A stretch of 56,057 nt of DNA from an uncultured Eubacteriales bacterium (GCA_900550955.1 URUF01000011.1:1-56057), one strand, 5' to 3'. Shown: positions 24,748 to 33,126, counted from the stretch's first letter. Numbers and translations: made by a program. The notes: generated by a model from the sequence alone, not told the origin.

Positions 24748-25415
24748 AGAATTACCGCCTTGTATCCAAAGCCCCGCACGGTTTGAATCTTTACATAAGG
24801 GCACCTTTCCAGCTTGTCCCGCAGGTTTTTGATATGCACGTCAACTGTGCGCAGGCCGCTTTCATTCTCAATTCCACTAAACTCGTCCAAAAGCTGGCTG
24901 CGGGTAAAGATGTGCTTGGGATAGGAGAGCAGCTTGAACAGGATTTGAAACTCCCTTGTTGTCAGCAGCAGCGGCTCCCCATCCAGGTAGGCCTGCATCT
25001 CGTCCTCCTCCAGCACGAGATTTCCGACCGTTAGCCTTTTCTGCGCGGAGATGTTCGCACGCCGAAGCAATGCCCCGATTCGCAGAATCAGCTCGTCCAG
25101 GTCGATGGGCTTTACCATGTAATCATCAATCCCCAGGCGGTAGCCCCTTTGCTTGGCGTCCAAATCATCCCGCGCGGTCATAAACAGGATTGGGATGTTC
25201 TTATCCGTGGCCCGCACGGCCTCCGCGAACTCAAAACCGTTGATTCCCGGCATCATAATATCTGAAATGATAATGTCATACGTTTCCGCATACAGCCGGT
25301 CATAGGCCTCGCCGGGATTCCCGCAACCCAAAGGGAAATAGCCGTGGGCGCTCAAATGCTTGCATACCGCCTGATTTAATTCCCGGTCGTCCTCAACGAC
25401 CAAAATATGAATCAC
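24744..25415 (-). CDS. OmpR/PhoB-family response regulator
   Basis: 223 residues from ATG 25415 with GGAGGCG upstream. Receiver domain (1-118): ILVVEDDRELN acidic pair, phosphorylated Asp in DIIISDIMMPG, Thr in ILFMTARDD and Lys in DYMVKPIDL. The winged-helix effector (about 128-223) contains LTTREFQILFKLLSYPKHIF and RTVDVHIKNLRDKLE. First gene of the two-component operon; resembles VanR/CssR-like regulators. Confidence 0.96.
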   Translation of the reverse strand: MIHILVVEDDRELNQAVCKHLSAHGYFPLGCGNPGEAYDRLYAETYDIIISDIMMPGINGFEFAEAVRATDKNIPILFMTARDDLDAKQRGYRLGIDDYMVKPIDLDELILRIGALLRRANISAQKRLTVGNLVLEEDEMQAYLDGEPLLLTTREFQILFKLLSYPKHIFTRSQLLDEFSGIENESGLRTVDVHIKNLRDKLERCPYVKIQTVRGFGYKAVIL

Positions 25416-25607
25416 AAAATCGCCTCCTTCGCGCCTTTCTTACTATCATACCATTATGAAGCGAATGTTAACAGCGCTGCCAGCGCGCCAAATGGCGGCG
25501 CTGCTTTTGATATTCCAGCCGGATTAACCGGGGATTCACAATCAAATTATATTCGGCAAATAATCAGGGCGTATTTTGGCGCCATCCGATAAGAGAGGAG
25601 GAAGCAT

Positions 25608-26123
25608 ATGACAAAAATACAGAAACGCCCCGACTTTGTCTATCTGCTGTTCCTATTTGCCGTGGGAAGCATTGTCGGGTGGTGTTTGGAGGTCGTCTAT
25701 CGCTCCATTGTCAGCGGCTGCATTATCATTCCGGGATTTTTGCTGGGGCCCTACTGTCCGATCTATGGCTTCGGCTTTGTAATCTGCAAATTGATTTTCA
25801 GGCAGGAGAGGGGGCTCCTTTCCTTTGCAATAATGGTCGCTTTAACCTCCTTGCTGGAATATTTCGCCTCTGTGCTGCTTGAATCGGCGTTTCATGTGCT
25901 GCTATGGGATTATTCCATGCTGCCATTCAGCATTGGAACCCGTGTCAATCTTATCTTTTCAATCATATGGGGCCTGATCGGCCTGCTCGCTTTGAAGGTG
26001 GAAGAGCCGCGATTGCAGAAGGCGTTTGCAGCGCATGTAAAGCCGATGCGCATTTTTTCGTATGCTGCGCTGCTTGTCATTTTGGCGGATGCGCTTATCA
26101 GCATCACGATTCACCTGATTTAA
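25608..26123 (+). CDS. Putative ABC-type membrane protein, CmpB family (PF06541)
   Basis: 171 residues, ATG 25608 behind GAGAGGAGG. Five hydrophobic helices; the hallmarks are GSIVGWCLEVVYR, the Pro/Gly/Cys-rich GFLLGPYCPIYGFG and TSLLEYFASVLLE, all of the CmpB family found in Clostridia. Function is not established. Divergent from the response regulator, separated by about 190 bases, so possibly controlled by it. Confidence 0.85.
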   Translation: MTKIQKRPDFVYLLFLFAVGSIVGWCLEVVYRSIVSGCIIIPGFLLGPYCPIYGFGFVICKLIFRQERGLLSFAIMVALTSLLEYFASVLLESAFHVLLWDYSMLPFSIGTRVNLIFSIIWGLIGLLALKVEEPRLQKAFAAHVKPMRIFSYAALLVILADALISITIHLI

Positions 26124-26315
26124 TTTACGCTTCACATTCGATTAAAAGTCAAATCACAATGCAAGGGTACCTTCTATCCGCAATAGCGAACCGGCTTTCC
26201 CGCCTGAAGAAGGCCGCCTGCGGTGAAATGGAAGGGCGGGAATCGCGCTTGCTGCCACCGCTGCCGCCCGCATGATGGCAGCGATAGAAATAAAGGAGGT
26301 CCATTCAAATGAGGT

Positions 26316-26996
26316 ATGCAGGATTTATCCGATTCAAGGGACTGCGCCTTTGAAGCCTTTATAACCAATCTCGGCAAATACAACGAGGGTTATTTAGTCG
26401 GTGAATGGGTTAAGTTCCCGATTACCAATGAGGAAATGCAGGAGGTTTTTAAGCGGATCGGCATTAACCGCCGCTATGAGGAATGGTTCATTACCGATTA
26501 CGAATGTCCCGATTCCCATATTTATGACCTGCTCGGAGAATACGAGAGTTTAAGCGAGCTTAACTATCTTGCGGGAAAGATTATGGAGCTTGACGAAAGC
26601 GAGGATTTCTGGCAGGCGGTTTTAGACTTGGGCGAAAATACGGGCAGCGTGCGGGAGTTAATAAACCTTACCGAAAATATGGACTGCTTTGATTATCTTC
26701 CGGGTGTTACCGATGATTCTGACCTCGGCTATTATTGGATTGAGGAAAGCGGCTGCTATGATACAAAGGCAATGGGCGCTCTTTCAAACTATATCGACTA
26801 TGAGGGTTTCGGGCGTGATATTCGCTTTGACGAAAGCGGCGTATTTACCGACAGCGGCTATGTGCGCTCAAACGGCGGCCGCTTTGTTGACATTTACGAC
26901 GGCAATATTGAGAACATTCCCGAAGAATACCGTATTCAAAGCCCGAATCTTTATGTACGCGCTATTGGGAGAACGGAAAAAGATATAGAGCGCTAA
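26316..26996 (+). CDS. ardA: ArdA-family antirestriction protein
   Basis: 226 residues. Core signature FEAFITNLGKYNEG, LVGEWVKFPITNEE and ELNYLAGKIMEL is that of ArdA proteins, acidic DNA mimics that block type I restriction enzymes when an element enters a new cell. The C-terminal third (DYEGFGRDIRFDESGVFTDS) is the ArdA tail seen in Firmicute elements. The start is uncertain: the strong AAAGGAGG site best serves an ATG at 26309, which reads only 14 codons in another frame; ATG 26316 in the ArdA frame is still within reach. Residues 1-12 therefore may not be native. Confidence 0.85.
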   Translation: MQDLSDSRDCAFEAFITNLGKYNEGYLVGEWVKFPITNEEMQEVFKRIGINRRYEEWFITDYECPDSHIYDLLGEYESLSELNYLAGKIMELDESEDFWQAVLDLGENTGSVRELINLTENMDCFDYLPGVTDDSDLGYYWIEESGCYDTKAMGALSNYIDYEGFGRDIRFDESGVFTDSGYVRSNGGRFVDIYDGNIENIPEEYRIQSPNLYVRAIGRTEKDIER

Positions 26997-27005
26997 TTTG
27001 CACAT

Positions 27006-27034
27006 TTGATATTGTTTCCGCACTTGGGTATGAT
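27006..27034 (+). promoter_or_regulatory. Promoter for the 27068 gene
   Basis: TTGATA (27006-27011), 17-base spacer, TATGAT (27029-27034), then AAGGAAGTG ribosome binding site before ATG 27068. Confidence 0.7.
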
Positions 27035-27067
27035 ATATAATAAAAAAGGACAAGGAAGTGATTTCAA

Positions 27068-27397
27068 ATGAGCGACAGCTCTTATACCGATCTGGCACAG
27101 CGGATTGAGGAATCCTTTGCCGAGATTGAGGACGAAGCGATTGCCGATTTCAAAAAGACGGACGAAGCCTATGCGAATTTGTATCAGCAGATTTCAAAGC
27201 TGAAAGCAGACAATCCGTTTATCGGTAAGGTCATAGACGGCAGCGGCGACATTTCTTTGAATGCCGAGGAACACGAAATTCTGACAGAGTATTTCCGTCT
27301 GCGATTCAGGCTCGACGATATGGAGCGCCAGCGGTTATATTTCAGAGGACATACCGACTGTATTTCGTATCTGAAAAAGGTCGGGGCACTAAATTGA
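27068..27397 (+). CDS. Small helical protein of unknown function (mobile-element cargo)
   Basis: 109 residues, acidic and almost entirely helical (IEESFAEIEDEAIADFKK, then EHEILTEYFRLRFRLDDMER). It resembles small DUF6809-type proteins that sit in Clostridial mobile elements, but I am not certain of the family. It has its own promoter and is followed by the ATPase gene's promoter, so it is a separate transcription unit. Confidence 0.65.
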   Translation: MSDSSYTDLAQRIEESFAEIEDEAIADFKKTDEAYANLYQQISKLKADNPFIGKVIDGSGDISLNAEEHEILTEYFRLRFRLDDMERQRLYFRGHTDCISYLKKVGALN

Positions 27398-27517
27398 ATA
27401 TTTCAGCATAAGCGGTATGGGAATTTCCTGTACCGCCTTTTACATAGGCAAAATATAATTCAGAGCCGAAAAAGAAATTGAGAATGAAAAGTTTTTACGA
27501 AATTTCAGTAATAACTA

Positions 27518-27546
27518 TTGACCGCCCAGAACTTTTTGGATATACT
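27518..27546 (+). promoter_or_regulatory. Promoter for the AAA/DUF4143 ATPase
   Basis: TTGACC (27518-27523), 17-base spacer, TATACT (27541-27546), then AAAGGAGG and ATG 27568. Confidence 0.8.
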
Positions 27547-27567
27547 AATAGTAAAGGAGGCGATAGT

Positions 27568-28767
27568 ATGATCGTTAGACCCCACTATTTAGATTTACTG
27601 AAAACCTACCGTGATGTGCCGTTGGTGAAAATCCTTGCAGGTATCCGCCGCTGCGGTAAATCCACGATCTTAGAAATGTTACAAGACGACTTGATAAAAA
27701 GCGGCGTTCCTGCCGATCACATTATCAGTATGCGCTATACCTCGGAAGATTTTGACGACGGCATGACCGACAAAGATATGTATAACGGTATCAAAGAGAA
27801 AATGACAGACGGTGATCGTTATTATCTTCTGCTTGACGAAGTGCAGGAAATCACAGGCTGGGAAAAGGCTGTAAACAGTCTGCTTGAAAACGCCAACACA
27901 GACATCTATGTGACCGGCTCCAATTCCAAACTGATGTCAAGTGAAATATCCACCTACCTGACGGGACGGTATATCTCTATCCCCGTATTTACGCTGTCCT
28001 TTGCCGAGTATATGGATTTCAAAAAAGCAAGCGGACGCACGCCTAAAGAACTGCTTACCGAATATATCCGCATGGGCGGCTTTCCTATCGTTGCGCTGAG
28101 CAATTTTGACGAGGGCGCGGCGTATCAGATCGTCGAGGGTATTTACAATTCCGTTATCACCAGCGATATTACAAAGCGGCACAGCATCACAAACTTTGAC
28201 CTGTTCAACCGTGTTGTGAAGTATGTCGTTGAAAATGTCGGCAAGACTTTTTCCGCTAACGCTATCGTGAAGTTTTTGAAAAGCGAGGGGCGTTCTCTCT
28301 CAGTGGAATCGGTATATAACTATCTGGAATGGCTGGAAAAAGCCTTTGTGATCTACCGCTGCCAGCGGTACGACCTGCAAGGAAAATCCGTGCTGAAAAC
28401 GCAGGAGAAATTCTATCTTGCGGACGCTTCCCTGAAATATTGCATGATGGGCTTCAATCCGAAGTCTGTTGCCGCAATGCTGGAAAACATTGTGTACTTT
28501 GAGCTTCGCAGAAAAGGCTATGAGGTGTATATCGGCAAGAACGAAACGAAAGAAATCGACTTTGTAGCGGTGCGGCGCGACGAGCGTATTTATGTGCAGG
28601 TGTGCCGTAATCTGCCGGAGGAATCCGACCGTGAGGTTGCCAATCTGCTTGAAATCAAAGACCACTACCCCAAGTATGTAGTCACGCTCGATGAGCTTGC
28701 CGCAGGCAATATCAATGGTGTAAAGATCGTGCATTTAGCGGATTTCTTGTTAGCAGAGGATTATTAA
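27568..28767 (+). CDS. AAA-type ATP-binding protein with DUF4143
   Basis: 399 residues; ATG 27568 chosen because AAAGGAGGCG precedes it and the promoter lies just upstream, inside the longer frame. The N-terminal AAA_14 domain has Walker A LAGIRRCGKST (about residue 27) and Walker B YYLLLDEVQEI. The C-terminal DUF4143 region includes YLADASLKYCMMGF and the nuclease-like FELRRKGYEVYIGKNETKEIDFV, which carries the E-x-D-F pattern of PD-(D/E)XK-like folds. Such proteins are common on mobile elements and in genomes in many copies; their role is not defined. DUF3791 follows three bases later. Confidence 0.9.
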   Translation: MIVRPHYLDLLKTYRDVPLVKILAGIRRCGKSTILEMLQDDLIKSGVPADHIISMRYTSEDFDDGMTDKDMYNGIKEKMTDGDRYYLLLDEVQEITGWEKAVNSLLENANTDIYVTGSNSKLMSSEISTYLTGRYISIPVFTLSFAEYMDFKKASGRTPKELLTEYIRMGGFPIVALSNFDEGAAYQIVEGIYNSVITSDITKRHSITNFDLFNRVVKYVVENVGKTFSANAIVKFLKSEGRSLSVESVYNYLEWLEKAFVIYRCQRYDLQGKSVLKTQEKFYLADASLKYCMMGFNPKSVAAMLENIVYFELRRKGYEVYIGKNETKEIDFVAVRRDERIYVQVCRNLPEESDREVANLLEIKDHYPKYVVTLDELAAGNINGVKIVHLADFLLAEDY

Positions 28768-28770
28768 ATT

Positions 28771-28989
28771 ATGGGTATGAGCAAACAAGGAAAATTTATG
28801 ATTTACTGTGCTGAGCAATATAAGCTGGCAAAGCACCTGACCGGCAAACAGCTTGCGGAACTTTTCAGCAAATATCAGATATGGAAATATGTTTATACCT
28901 GTTATGAGGCGCTGAGCACGACGGGCGCAAAATATATCGTCAATGATATTGATTTGTATATTGAAGCCTGCCAGCCGTCTATGACTTAA
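28771..28989 (+). CDS. DUF3791 family protein
   Basis: 72 residues: FMIYCAEQYKLAKHLTGKQ, then YIVNDIDLYIEACQ. DUF3791 proteins are usually encoded next to DUF3990 proteins, an arrangement with the look of a toxin-antitoxin pair. Here the partner is absent and the neighbour is the AAA/DUF4143 ATPase, three bases upstream and probably co-transcribed. Confidence 0.75.
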   Translation: MGMSKQGKFMIYCAEQYKLAKHLTGKQLAELFSKYQIWKYVYTCYEALSTTGAKYIVNDIDLYIEACQPSMT

Positions 28990-29006
28990 AGTAGAGGCAA
29001 AATAAA

Positions 29007-30212
29007 ATGGATATGTTTTCGTTTAGAGAAGAAATATTACGGTTAATAGCATTAAGGCAAGAGGGAGAGTATTGGGATTTCAAAAAAGAGTGGCATAAAA
29101 GCAAGCCCGATCTATTACACGATATTATATGTATGGCAAATAATCTCTCGAATCATGACGGGCTTATTATCATCGGTGTTGATGAAGAAACCGAATATTC
29201 TATTTGTGATGTTGTAAACGATCAAAACAGGAAAAAGACACAAGATATTGTTGCGTTTTTGCGAGAAAAAAAGTTTGCCGGTGGTATTCGACCAACTGTA
29301 TATGTACAGCCACTTTCTTTGAAGCAAACAACAATAGATGTTATTGTTATTTGTAACGACCGTAATACCCCTTACTTCTTAACAGAGCACTATCAAGGCG
29401 TATTTGCCAATAACATTTATGCTCGAATAATGGACACAAACACTCCCAAAAATGCGACAGCAGATATAAATGTCATAGAGAAGCTATGGAAAAAGCGATT
29501 TGGAATCGATGCAACAGCTCTGGAACGCGCATTGTTGTTTTTGCAAAAACATTACGATTGGGTAGATTCTGATGACGGAAAAAAGTTTTATAAGTATGCT
29601 CCCGAATTTATATTTGAAAATATTCAAGCAGAGGATGGCAGAAATGGTTATGAGTTTTATCTGTTCAATCAGTGCGATTCTCGTCCTCGGTGGTATGATA
29701 TAAATATTTACTATCATCAAACCTTATTATATTCTTTGGGTGGGGCTGCTTTGGATGGCGGACGATGTTTTACCTCCACGCCTCGAACCGATGGAATTTC
29801 TTTATACAAAGAGAGCTATCGCAGCCTACCGCTTGTACCGCCGTTCGAGGAATTATTGCACCGTCTGAAAGCGGAGCAGGAACTAAACCGAAAGCTGTGC
29901 GGGAAATCTTATTGCAGGAAATACAACGATTATATCTATGTCAACGAAATCGGTGAACTTGTGAAACCCGGCTATATCACACAGCATTTTCCGCTGATCC
30001 TGCAAAAGAACGGTATGCGGAAGATTCGTTTTCACGATTTGCGGCATAGCTGTGCAAGCCTTTTGTATGCAAACGGTGTCAGCCTGAAAGAAATTCAGGA
30101 GTGGTTAGGTCACAGCGATATTTCGACCACTTCAAACATTTACACGCACTTGAATTTCACCTCAAAGGTTGCGTCTGCCAACGCAATTTTAGGTGTATAT
30201 CCCTCCGCATAG
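29007..30212 (+). CDS. In-frame fusion: AlbA_2 (Schlafen-type) domain to the C-terminal half of a tyrosine recombinase
   Basis: 401 residues. Residues 1-170 carry an AlbA_2 domain: EYWDFKKEWHKSKPDLL, ICMANNLSNHDGLIIIGVDEE. A connecting part (about 170-265) matches the C-terminal side of AlbA_2 proteins. From about residue 268 (nt 29808) the sequence is that of a phage/Tn916-type integrase: SYRSLPLVPPFEELLHRLK, FHDLRHSCASLLYANG, WLGHSDISTT and the Tyr in SNIYTHLN. The integrase part lacks its arm-binding and core-binding domains and the first catalytic Arg (GLRxxEVLGL segment), so it cannot recombine. Most simply a deletion joined two genes in frame; an assembly join is the alternative. Confidence 0.85.
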   Translation: MDMFSFREEILRLIALRQEGEYWDFKKEWHKSKPDLLHDIICMANNLSNHDGLIIIGVDEETEYSICDVVNDQNRKKTQDIVAFLREKKFAGGIRPTVYVQPLSLKQTTIDVIVICNDRNTPYFLTEHYQGVFANNIYARIMDTNTPKNATADINVIEKLWKKRFGIDATALERALLFLQKHYDWVDSDDGKKFYKYAPEFIFENIQAEDGRNGYEFYLFNQCDSRPRWYDINIYYHQTLLYSLGGAALDGGRCFTSTPRTDGISLYKESYRSLPLVPPFEELLHRLKAEQELNRKLCGKSYCRKYNDYIYVNEIGELVKPGYITQHFPLILQKNGMRKIRFHDLRHSCASLLYANGVSLKEIQEWLGHSDISTTSNIYTHLNFTSKVASANAILGVYPSA

Positions 30213-30243
30213 TGCTGAATGTCCCTCCAAAATCGCCCCAAAA

Positions 30244-30566
30244 ATCGGAGGGACATTGAAAAAAATCACCGTGACACGCCAAATTTCCAACCCCGCCGAC
30301 AAAAAGAAAAAGCCCGCAAACCCCGATATATCAAGGGTTTACGAGCTGTTAAGGTCTGGTGCCGGCGGCGGGACTTGAACCCGCACGCCATCGCTGGCAA
30401 TGGATTTTGAGTCCACCTCGTCTGCCAATTCCAACACGCCGGCATTTATATTTTTAAGTCGTCTCCCGATGTCCTGTCCGAGAAATCGGAGGGACATCGT
30501 GGAGGGACATTAAAAGCAAGTTACATATTCAGTTTTCAAAAAGCCCTGTAAAATCAAGGGTTTACG
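30244..30566. repeat. Duplicated attachment-region module flanking tRNA-Leu
   Basis: Two ordered copies of the same words: ATCGGAGGGACAT at 30244-30256 and 30485-30497, then ATCAAGGGTTTACG at 30330-30343 and 30553-30566, each followed by a minus-strand tRNA-Leu (intact, then decayed). This is what tandem or successive integrations at one tRNA site leave behind. Confidence 0.65.
30357..30443 (-). tRNA. tRNA-Leu (anticodon CAA)
   Basis: 87 bases on the minus strand: acceptor GCCGGCG/CGCCGGC, D arm AATTGGCAGA, loop CTCAAAA in GTGGA/TCCAT, long variable arm, T arm GGGTTCAAGTCCC, CCA encoded. Its 3' end faces the recombinase fragment, the usual integrase target orientation. Confidence 0.95.
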
Positions 30567-30632
30567 CCAAAGTGGTATGAAACGGCGAAGTAGATTTTGA
30601 GTCCGTCACGTCTGCCATTCCATCACTTCGGC
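30566..30632 (-). pseudogene. Decayed tRNA-Leu-like copy
   Basis: Minus strand begins GCCGAAGTGATGGAATGGCAGA and has ACTCAAAATCT in the anticodon position; the end CTTTGGC pairs with GCCGAAG. It is only 67 bases: the variable arm and the 5' side of the T stem are missing, although GTTTCATACCAC still looks like a T loop with its 3' strand. Probably a tRNA scar of an earlier integration or an element-borne tRNA. Confidence 0.6.
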
Positions 30633-30757
30633 ACGCAAGAAACAGTATAGCACATTTTTAAACCGTAGGCAATACCCAGCGGGTGATTTTGCGGAAACAA
30701 CCGCGTGGAAAAGGAACCGCTCCGCCCCTTCCCCTGCGGTTATCTAGGCGTAGCATA

Positions 30758-30791
30758 CGGGAGGAACCGGCCCGCGCCGGTTCCTCCCGTG
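30758..30791. terminator. Strong hairpin downstream of the amino acid ABC operon
   Basis: ACGGGAGGAACCGGC-CCGC-GCCGGTTCCTCCCGT, 15 pairs, 60 bases beyond the ATPase stop on the minus strand. No T tract. The remainder of 30651-30851 shows no gene. Confidence 0.5.
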
Positions 30792-30851
30792 AAGCTTCCC
30801 CATTTCCTGCCGCCATTGACCCACAGCCGGCCGCGTACGGCCCGAACCCTG

Positions 30852-31574
30852 TTACAGCACCTTGCGCAAAAAGTCCTGCGTTCTGGCGTTCCGGGGACTT
30901 TCAAAAATCTGCTTGGGCGTTCCCTCCTCCAGCACGACGCCCTCGTCCATAAACAGTACGCGGTCGCCCACCTCGCGGGCAAAGCCCATTTCGTGGGTTA
31001 CCACTACCATGGTCATGCCTTCCTCGGCCAGCTTTTTCATTACGTCCAGCACCTCGCCCACCATTTCGGGGTCCAAGGCGCTGGTGGGCTCGTCAAACAG
31101 CATCACATCTGGGTTCATGCACAGCGCGCGCACAATGGCGATGCGTTGCTGCTGCCCGCCGGAAAGCTGCTTGGGATACACGCCCGCCTTTTCAACCAGG
31201 CCCACGCGGGCCAGCAGCTTGGTGGCCTTATCGGTAGCCTCATCCCTATTCATCAGCCCGGTTTTTACGGGCGCAAGGGTCAGGTTTTGCAGCACGGTCA
31301 AATGCGGGAACAGGTTAAACTGCTGGAACACCATGCCCATGCGGCGGCGAATCAGGTTGATATCGCACTTGGGGTCGGTGATGTCCGTTCCCTCAAACAG
31401 GATGTGCCCGCCTGTTGGCTTTTCCAAAAGGTTCAGGCAGCGCAGGAAGGTGCTCTTGCCCGAACCGCTGGGGCCGATGATAACCACCTTTTCGCCAGGG
31501 GCGATATGCTCGTCAATGCCCTTTAACACATGCAAATCCCCAAAGGATTTTTCCAGTCCCTTAACGGTTATCAC
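30852..31574 (-). CDS. Polar amino acid ABC transporter ATPase (GlnQ/HisP type)
   Basis: 240 residues from GTG 31574, selected because AAAGGAGG lies 12 bases upstream and the protein then begins MITVKGLEKSFG, the family's normal start. Walker A GPSGSGKST, Q loop FQQFNLFPHLTVLQN, signature LSGGQQQR, Walker B VMLFDEPTSALDPE and the H loop VVVTHEMGFA are all intact. The start overlaps the permease gene by 14 bases. Powers amino acid import. Confidence 0.96.
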   Translation of the reverse strand: MITVKGLEKSFGDLHVLKGIDEHIAPGEKVVIIGPSGSGKSTFLRCLNLLEKPTGGHILFEGTDITDPKCDINLIRRRMGMVFQQFNLFPHLTVLQNLTLAPVKTGLMNRDEATDKATKLLARVGLVEKAGVYPKQLSGGQQQRIAIVRALCMNPDVMLFDEPTSALDPEMVGEVLDVMKKLAEEGMTMVVVTHEMGFAREVGDRVLFMDEGVVLEEGTPKQIFESPRNARTQDFLRKVL

Positions 31575-32301
31575 CCTGACGCAGCCTCCTTTCCAGCTTG
31601 CCCACCAGCCATGTGAGGAACATAACCAGCACAAGATAAATCAACGCTACCGCAATCAGCGGCATAAAGGCCGAATAGGTGGCGCCTCGGATGCGGTTGC
31701 CCGCAAAGGTCAAATCCATTACCGCCACATAGCCCGCCACGGAGGTTTCCTTAATCAGCACAATAAACTCGTTAGCCAGCGTGGGCAGCACGTTTTTGAG
31801 CACCTGCGGGGCGATCACATGCAGCATCGTCTGCAAATAGTTCAGGCCCAGGCTGCGCCCGGCCTCCATCTGCCCCTTATCCACCGCCAGGATGCCGCCG
31901 CGGAAAATTTCTGATACATACGCGCCGGAATTGAGGCCAAAGGCGATGATGGCGATCATGACCCCGTTATCCGACGAGGCAAAAATGATGAAGTACATAA
32001 TCATCAGCTGCACCACAACAGGCGTGCCGCGGATAACGGTGGTATAAATGCGGCAAACCGTGTCGGCCACGCCCAGCAGCACGCTGCCAACGCTGCGCCT
32101 GCCCTGGCGGGTCTGGTCGCGGGTGGTGCGCACCACGGCGATCACCACACCGATCGCCATACCGATCAATAGCGCGAAAAATGTAATGATAAGCGTGTTT
32201 TCAAGACCTGTCACCAGCATTTTCCAGCGGTTTTTTTCAACGAAATTAAGAATGAATTCTGCCTTTACGCCGTCAAACCAGGCGCTTAGCTGTTCCAGCA
32301 C
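31561..32301 (-). CDS. Polar amino acid ABC transporter permease (HisM/GlnP type)
   Basis: 246 residues with about five membrane helices. Typical family landmarks are GLENTLIITFFALLIG in the first helix, YTTVIRGTPVVVQLMIMYF and the EAA-like loop GRSLGLNYLQTMLHVIAPQ. Middle gene of a binding protein - permease - ATPase operon. Confidence 0.95.
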   Translation of the reverse strand: MLEQLSAWFDGVKAEFILNFVEKNRWKMLVTGLENTLIITFFALLIGMAIGVVIAVVRTTRDQTRQGRRSVGSVLLGVADTVCRIYTTVIRGTPVVVQLMIMYFIIFASSDNGVMIAIIAFGLNSGAYVSEIFRGGILAVDKGQMEAGRSLGLNYLQTMLHVIAPQVLKNVLPTLANEFIVLIKETSVAGYVAVMDLTFAGNRIRGATYSAFMPLIAVALIYLVLVMFLTWLVGKLERRLRQGDNR

Positions 32302-32379
32302 GTGCTTTTGCCCCCTTCGCTAATATGCGCAAAGGGGTGCGGACAAGCCGCGCCCCTGCGCACATTGCATTGCAATCGC

Positions 32380-33126
32380 TTATTCAACAGGAATATACTT
32401 CTCAATGATCGCCTGCACGGTTCCATCCGCGATGAGCTCGTTAAGCGCGTTGTTGAAGCTTTCCAGCAGCTCGGTGTTTTCCTTGGCAATGCAGGCGGCA
32501 TACTCCTCCACCGCATACTCGGTATCCAGCACCTTCAGGCCGGGGTTGGCTTCCACAAACGCCTTGGCGGGCGCGTTGTCAATAACCACGCAGTCCACCT
32601 TGCCGCTTACCAGGGCCATCACGGCGTCGTTGCCGGTTTGGTAGCGGTTCACGGTGCCCAGGCCCGCGTCCTCAATATCGCCGGTGGTGTAGATATCGCC
32701 GGTGGTGTCCTGCTGCACGCCAATCTTATGGCTGGCGCCCTCTGCGAACAGGTCGTCTACGCTGGCGATGTCCGAGCCTTCCTTCACGATTACGGACTGG
32801 ATGCCCGTGGCATAGCTATCGGTAAAGTTGACCATCTGCTTACGCTCGTCGGTCACGGTAAGGCCGGCCATGCAAAAATCCGCCTTGCCGCTTTGCACGG
32901 CCGCGATGCAGGCGCCAAAGTCGATATCGGACAGCGCAAACTCGTAGCCCAGCTTTTCGCAGATCGCCTTGGCGATTTCAATGTCAATACCCACGGCTTC
33001 CTCTCCATCATAGTACTCATAGGGAGGGAAGGATACGTTGGTTACCATGGTCAGGGTTTCAGCGCACGCCATAGCGGCGGTCAGGGTCATCGCCAGGGTC
33101 AGTACCAGAGCAAGCAGCTTCTTCAT
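32380..33126 (-). CDS. Polar amino acid ABC transporter substrate-binding protein
   Basis: 248 residues. ATG 33126 (MKKLLALV) is preferred over the ATG six bases upstream, which is only two bases from GGAGG. Signal sequence 1-22; mature domain SBP_bac_3: FPPYEYYDGEEAVGIDIEIA, GKADFCMAGLTVTDERK and DTTGDIYTTGDIEDA. ERK-type Arg after TVTDE usually binds the amino acid carboxylate. First gene of the operon. Substrate could be arginine, cystine or glutamine; ArgR-like sequences upstream hint at arginine. Confidence 0.93.
   Translation of the reverse strand: MKKLLALVLTLAMTLTAAMACAETLTMVTNVSFPPYEYYDGEEAVGIDIEIAKAICEKLGYEFALSDIDFGACIAAVQSGKADFCMAGLTVTDERKQMVNFTDSYATGIQSVIVKEGSDIASVDDLFAEGASHKIGVQQDTTGDIYTTGDIEDAGLGTVNRYQTGNDAVMALVSGKVDCVVIDNAPAKAFVEANPGLKVLDTEYAVEEYAACIAKENTELLESFNNALNELIADGTVQAIIEKYIPVE

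Larger units (their letters stand above)
26124..30650. mobile_element. Remnant of an integrated conjugative-type element at tRNA-Leu
   Basis: From about 26.15 to 30.65 kb base and codon use shift: many A/T-ending codons, against GGC/GCC/CTG dominance elsewhere. It carries ArdA, an AAA/DUF4143 ATPase, DUF3791, an AlbA_2 domain and the C-terminal half of a tyrosine recombinase beside tRNA-Leu, cargo typical of Clostridial ICEs. No relaxase, type IV secretion, replication or excisionase gene remains, so most of the element has been deleted. The left border is not marked by a recognisable tRNA-end duplicate. The flank 26150-26300 contains no gene I can support. Confidence 0.75.
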
